A DNA stretch of 64,000 bases, from contig NZ_APML01000019.1 of assembly GCF_000359605.1 (NCBI RefSeq), positions 248,001-312,000 on the forward strand, in the 5' to 3' direction. The stretch comes from Gracilibacillus halophilus YIM-C55.5 (GTDB lineage: Bacteria > Bacillota > Bacilli > Bacillales > Amphibacillaceae). Made by a program: the position numbers and the translations under genes. Every line of letters begins with the position of its first letter. Positions within the stretch are counted from its first letter, which is position 1. Below are positions 62,378 through 64,000 of this stretch, piece by piece. The notes beneath the pieces are model-generated. The model searched no databases. It worked only from the letters and a program-made list of their open reading frames with translations, and was not told where the DNA came from.

Positions 62378-63025
62378 CTAGTTTTTCTTTTTCGTACTGA
62401 TTGCCATCCCATCACCAATTGGCAACATGGTTGTATCATAATTAGGATGTTCCATTAACCACTCATTAAAAGCATGAATTTTCTCGGCCATTTTTTGAAT
62501 CCGCTTAGATGGTGCTTGACTAGGATCTGCTGCCAATCCGCGAAATAATACATTATCGGTGACGACTACACCATGTTCTTTCAGCATTGGTGTGAAAGTT
62601 TGAAAAAAACGTTGATATTGTCCTTTCGCTGCATCAATGAAAATAACGTCAAATGGTGCTTTTTCTGCAACTTTATCGACAACTTCTAATGCGTCACCTT
62701 CAATCAAATCAATTTGATCATGACAATTTCTCTTACTAATATTGACATGTGCTTTTTGAATCATGTCAGGATCTCTTTCCAATGTAGTGATTAAAGCAGA
62801 TGGGCATGCTTCAAGCAATCTTAATGCAGAATATCCAATTGCCGTACCAATTTCAAGTATTCTGCTTGGTTGTGTAGATCGGGCAAGTTGATGAAAAAAT
62901 TGCATGCTGTGCGAATCAATAATTGGCACTCCATCTTGTCGCGCTTCTCTTTCCATATCAATGGCCCATTCTGGAATGGGAGCAGAAAAAGAATGGACAT
63001 ACTGTAGAACGGTTTGATCCATCAT
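62378..63025 (-). CDS. yrrM: O-methyltransferase YrrM
   Basis: 215 residues; the ATG at 63025 (or 63022) fits AGGAAG seven bases upstream better than the ATG at 63031. RILEIGTAIGYSALRLL, ALITTLERDPDMIQKA, LIEGDALEV, DVIFIDAAKGQYQRFF and VVTDNVLFRGL are the motifs of class I catechol-type O-methyltransferases. B. subtilis relatives (TrmR) modify 5-hydroxyuridine in tRNA. It is 16 bases upstream of udk on the same strand. Confidence 0.9.
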   Translation of the reverse strand: MMDQTVLQYVHSFSAPIPEWAIDMEREARQDGVPIIDSHSMQFFHQLARSTQPSRILEIGTAIGYSALRLLEACPSALITTLERDPDMIQKAHVNISKRNCHDQIDLIEGDALEVVDKVAEKAPFDVIFIDAAKGQYQRFFQTFTPMLKEHGVVVTDNVLFRGLAADPSQAPSKRIQKMAEKIHAFNEWLMEHPNYDTTMLPIGDGMAISTKKKN

Positions 63026-63086
63026 AATCATTCTTCCTTTTCTATATATTTAATGGAAAAGCAGGGAACGAGATCCCCTGCTGCTG

Positions 63087-64000
63087 TTACTCATTATGAA
63101 TATATTTATCTTCTAATTGTTGATGCTCCTCATACGTTCTTGCATAATGCACATTACCTTCTGAATCAGCTAAGAAAAACAGATAAGGAGAACTTTCGGG
63201 ATTCAATGTAGCTTGAAGCGAACTTTCACCAAAATTCGCGATTGGCCCCACTGGTAATCCCATTACTTGATATGTGTTATAAGGTGATTCAATCTCATAA
63301 TTAGCATAATTCAAGCGTTCCATATGTTCCCCATGAGCATAGATAACTGTTGGGTCCGTTTGTAACATCATGTCTTGATCCATTCGATTGTAAAAAACAC
63401 TCGCAATGAGTGCACGATCTTCTTCCGATCTCGCTTCTTCTTCTACTAGAGAAGCAAATGTAATGACTTCATGCATGTTAAATTGGGACTCTTCAATTTG
63501 ATCAGCATAACTCATCAATACATCTCTTGATTTGTCTAACATTTTTGTCACAATAGTATCAATGCTCGGATTTTCTTCATAAAATTGATACGTCGCTGGA
63601 TATAAATACCCTTCGAGTGGCATTCGAATATCTTCGTTAAGTATCTGGTCCGATAATAAATCCGGATATCGATCCATAAGCGATTTCACATATTCCTTGT
63701 CATTCACTCTCTCCAAAAAAGCTTCTTGATCGATATTTGCTTCTTCTTGATAGATAGAGGCGATTTCCCTTACATGATTCCCTTCTGGTACAGTTACACG
63801 GAAAACAGGTTCTTCTTGTACTGTTCCTGTTTCTAATTCATTTGTAATTTCTTTTAAAGTCATTGAAGGTGATAATGAATAATCACCTGCTTGAAATTGA
63901 GCTGAATTGTTAAACTTTACATAGAAACGGTAGATCATTGAATTTTGAATTAAACCGTTCTCTTCAAGTATAGCCGCAATTTCAGAAGTGCCTGAGCCTA
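63087..64000 (-). CDS. mltG: endolytic murein transglycosylase MltG (N-terminus beyond the window)
   Basis: The minus-strand frame is open from base 64000 (GSGTSEIAAILEENGLIQNS) to 63087, so about 303 C-terminal residues are present. VFRVTVPEGNHVREIASIY, PLEGYLYPATYQ, ITFASLVEEEARSEEDRALIASVFYNR with the catalytic Glu, and LQTDPTVIYA identify MltG/YceG. It cuts nascent glycan strands at the membrane. The membrane anchor lies outside the window. Confidence 0.94.
   Translation of the reverse strand, partial: GSGTSEIAAILEENGLIQNSMIYRFYVKFNNSAQFQAGDYSLSPSMTLKEITNELETGTVQEEPVFRVTVPEGNHVREIASIYQEEANIDQEAFLERVNDKEYVKSLMDRYPDLLSDQILNEDIRMPLEGYLYPATYQFYEENPSIDTIVTKMLDKSRDVLMSYADQIEESQFNMHEVITFASLVEEEARSEEDRALIASVFYNRMDQDMMLQTDPTVIYAHGEHMERLNYANYEIESPYNTYQVMGLPVGPIANFGESSLQATLNPESSPYLFFLADSEGNVHYARTYEEHQQLEDKYIHNE

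Overview
The window comes from a low-GC, endospore-forming Gram-positive bacterium, most likely a salt- or alkali-tolerant member of the Bacillaceae. The evidence is an uninterrupted sigK, the sporulation checkpoint gene sda, the Bacillus-type cluster yqeG-yqeH-aroE-yqeI-nadD-yqeK-rsfS-yqeM, an S-box riboswitch, a SpoIISA-type toxin and an Mrp Na+/H+ antiporter operon. I cannot name the genus. No rRNA, tRNA, insertion sequence or CRISPR array was seen.

Layout. 1-7.5 kb: the start of a metallophosphoesterase gene, a SpoIISA-like toxin with two small basic downstream proteins, a secreted GH43 arabinanase, a MetE-like methionine synthase under an S-box riboswitch, and a TetR/SMR efflux operon with a visible operator. 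7.6-21.3 kb: mqo, fbp, a MATE pump with a MerR regulator, a sarcosine-oxidase-like flavoenzyme, and a PLD-helicase-DUF3427 protein facing a NUDIX hydrolase. Two copies of a TxpA-like type I toxin-antitoxin module flank this part (9.2 and 21.0 kb). 21.4-33.5 kb: a large PL9 pectate lyase separated from its cell-wall anchor by a frameshift and preceded by two identical palindromic operators, then a BASS transporter, a D-amino-acid-oxidase-like enzyme, sppA-yteJ, a B12-binding photosensor-like protein overlapping a diguanylate cyclase, a patatin and a small alarmone-hydrolase-like protein.

33.6-46.7 kb is accessory and looks like a defence or stress island. It holds a zinc-ribbon membrane protein with a DUF4145 protein, a divergent fusion of UvrD-type helicase, PD-(D/E)XK-like nuclease and LexA-like S24 peptidase, a heptad-repeat coiled-coil protein, a NERD nuclease-like protein, a 52-bp tandem repeat array, a giant DUF4011/COG1112 helicase with a Vsr/DUF559-like C-terminus, and two decayed gene ends (WYL and DUF4352). 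46.9-64 kb is conserved core: yqeM to yqeG, divergent sda behind a cluster of DnaA boxes, an mrp operon lacking a recognisable mrpB, sigK, mtnN-yrrS, greA, udk, yrrM and mltG (cut by the window end).

The strongest candidates for something new are the helicase-nuclease-LexA fusion with its DUF4145/zinc-ribbon neighbours, the B12-photosensor/diguanylate-cyclase pair, the duplicated type I toxin-antitoxin module with a conserved 5'-3' fold-back, and a family of 51-52-bp hairpin repeats found at two loci.
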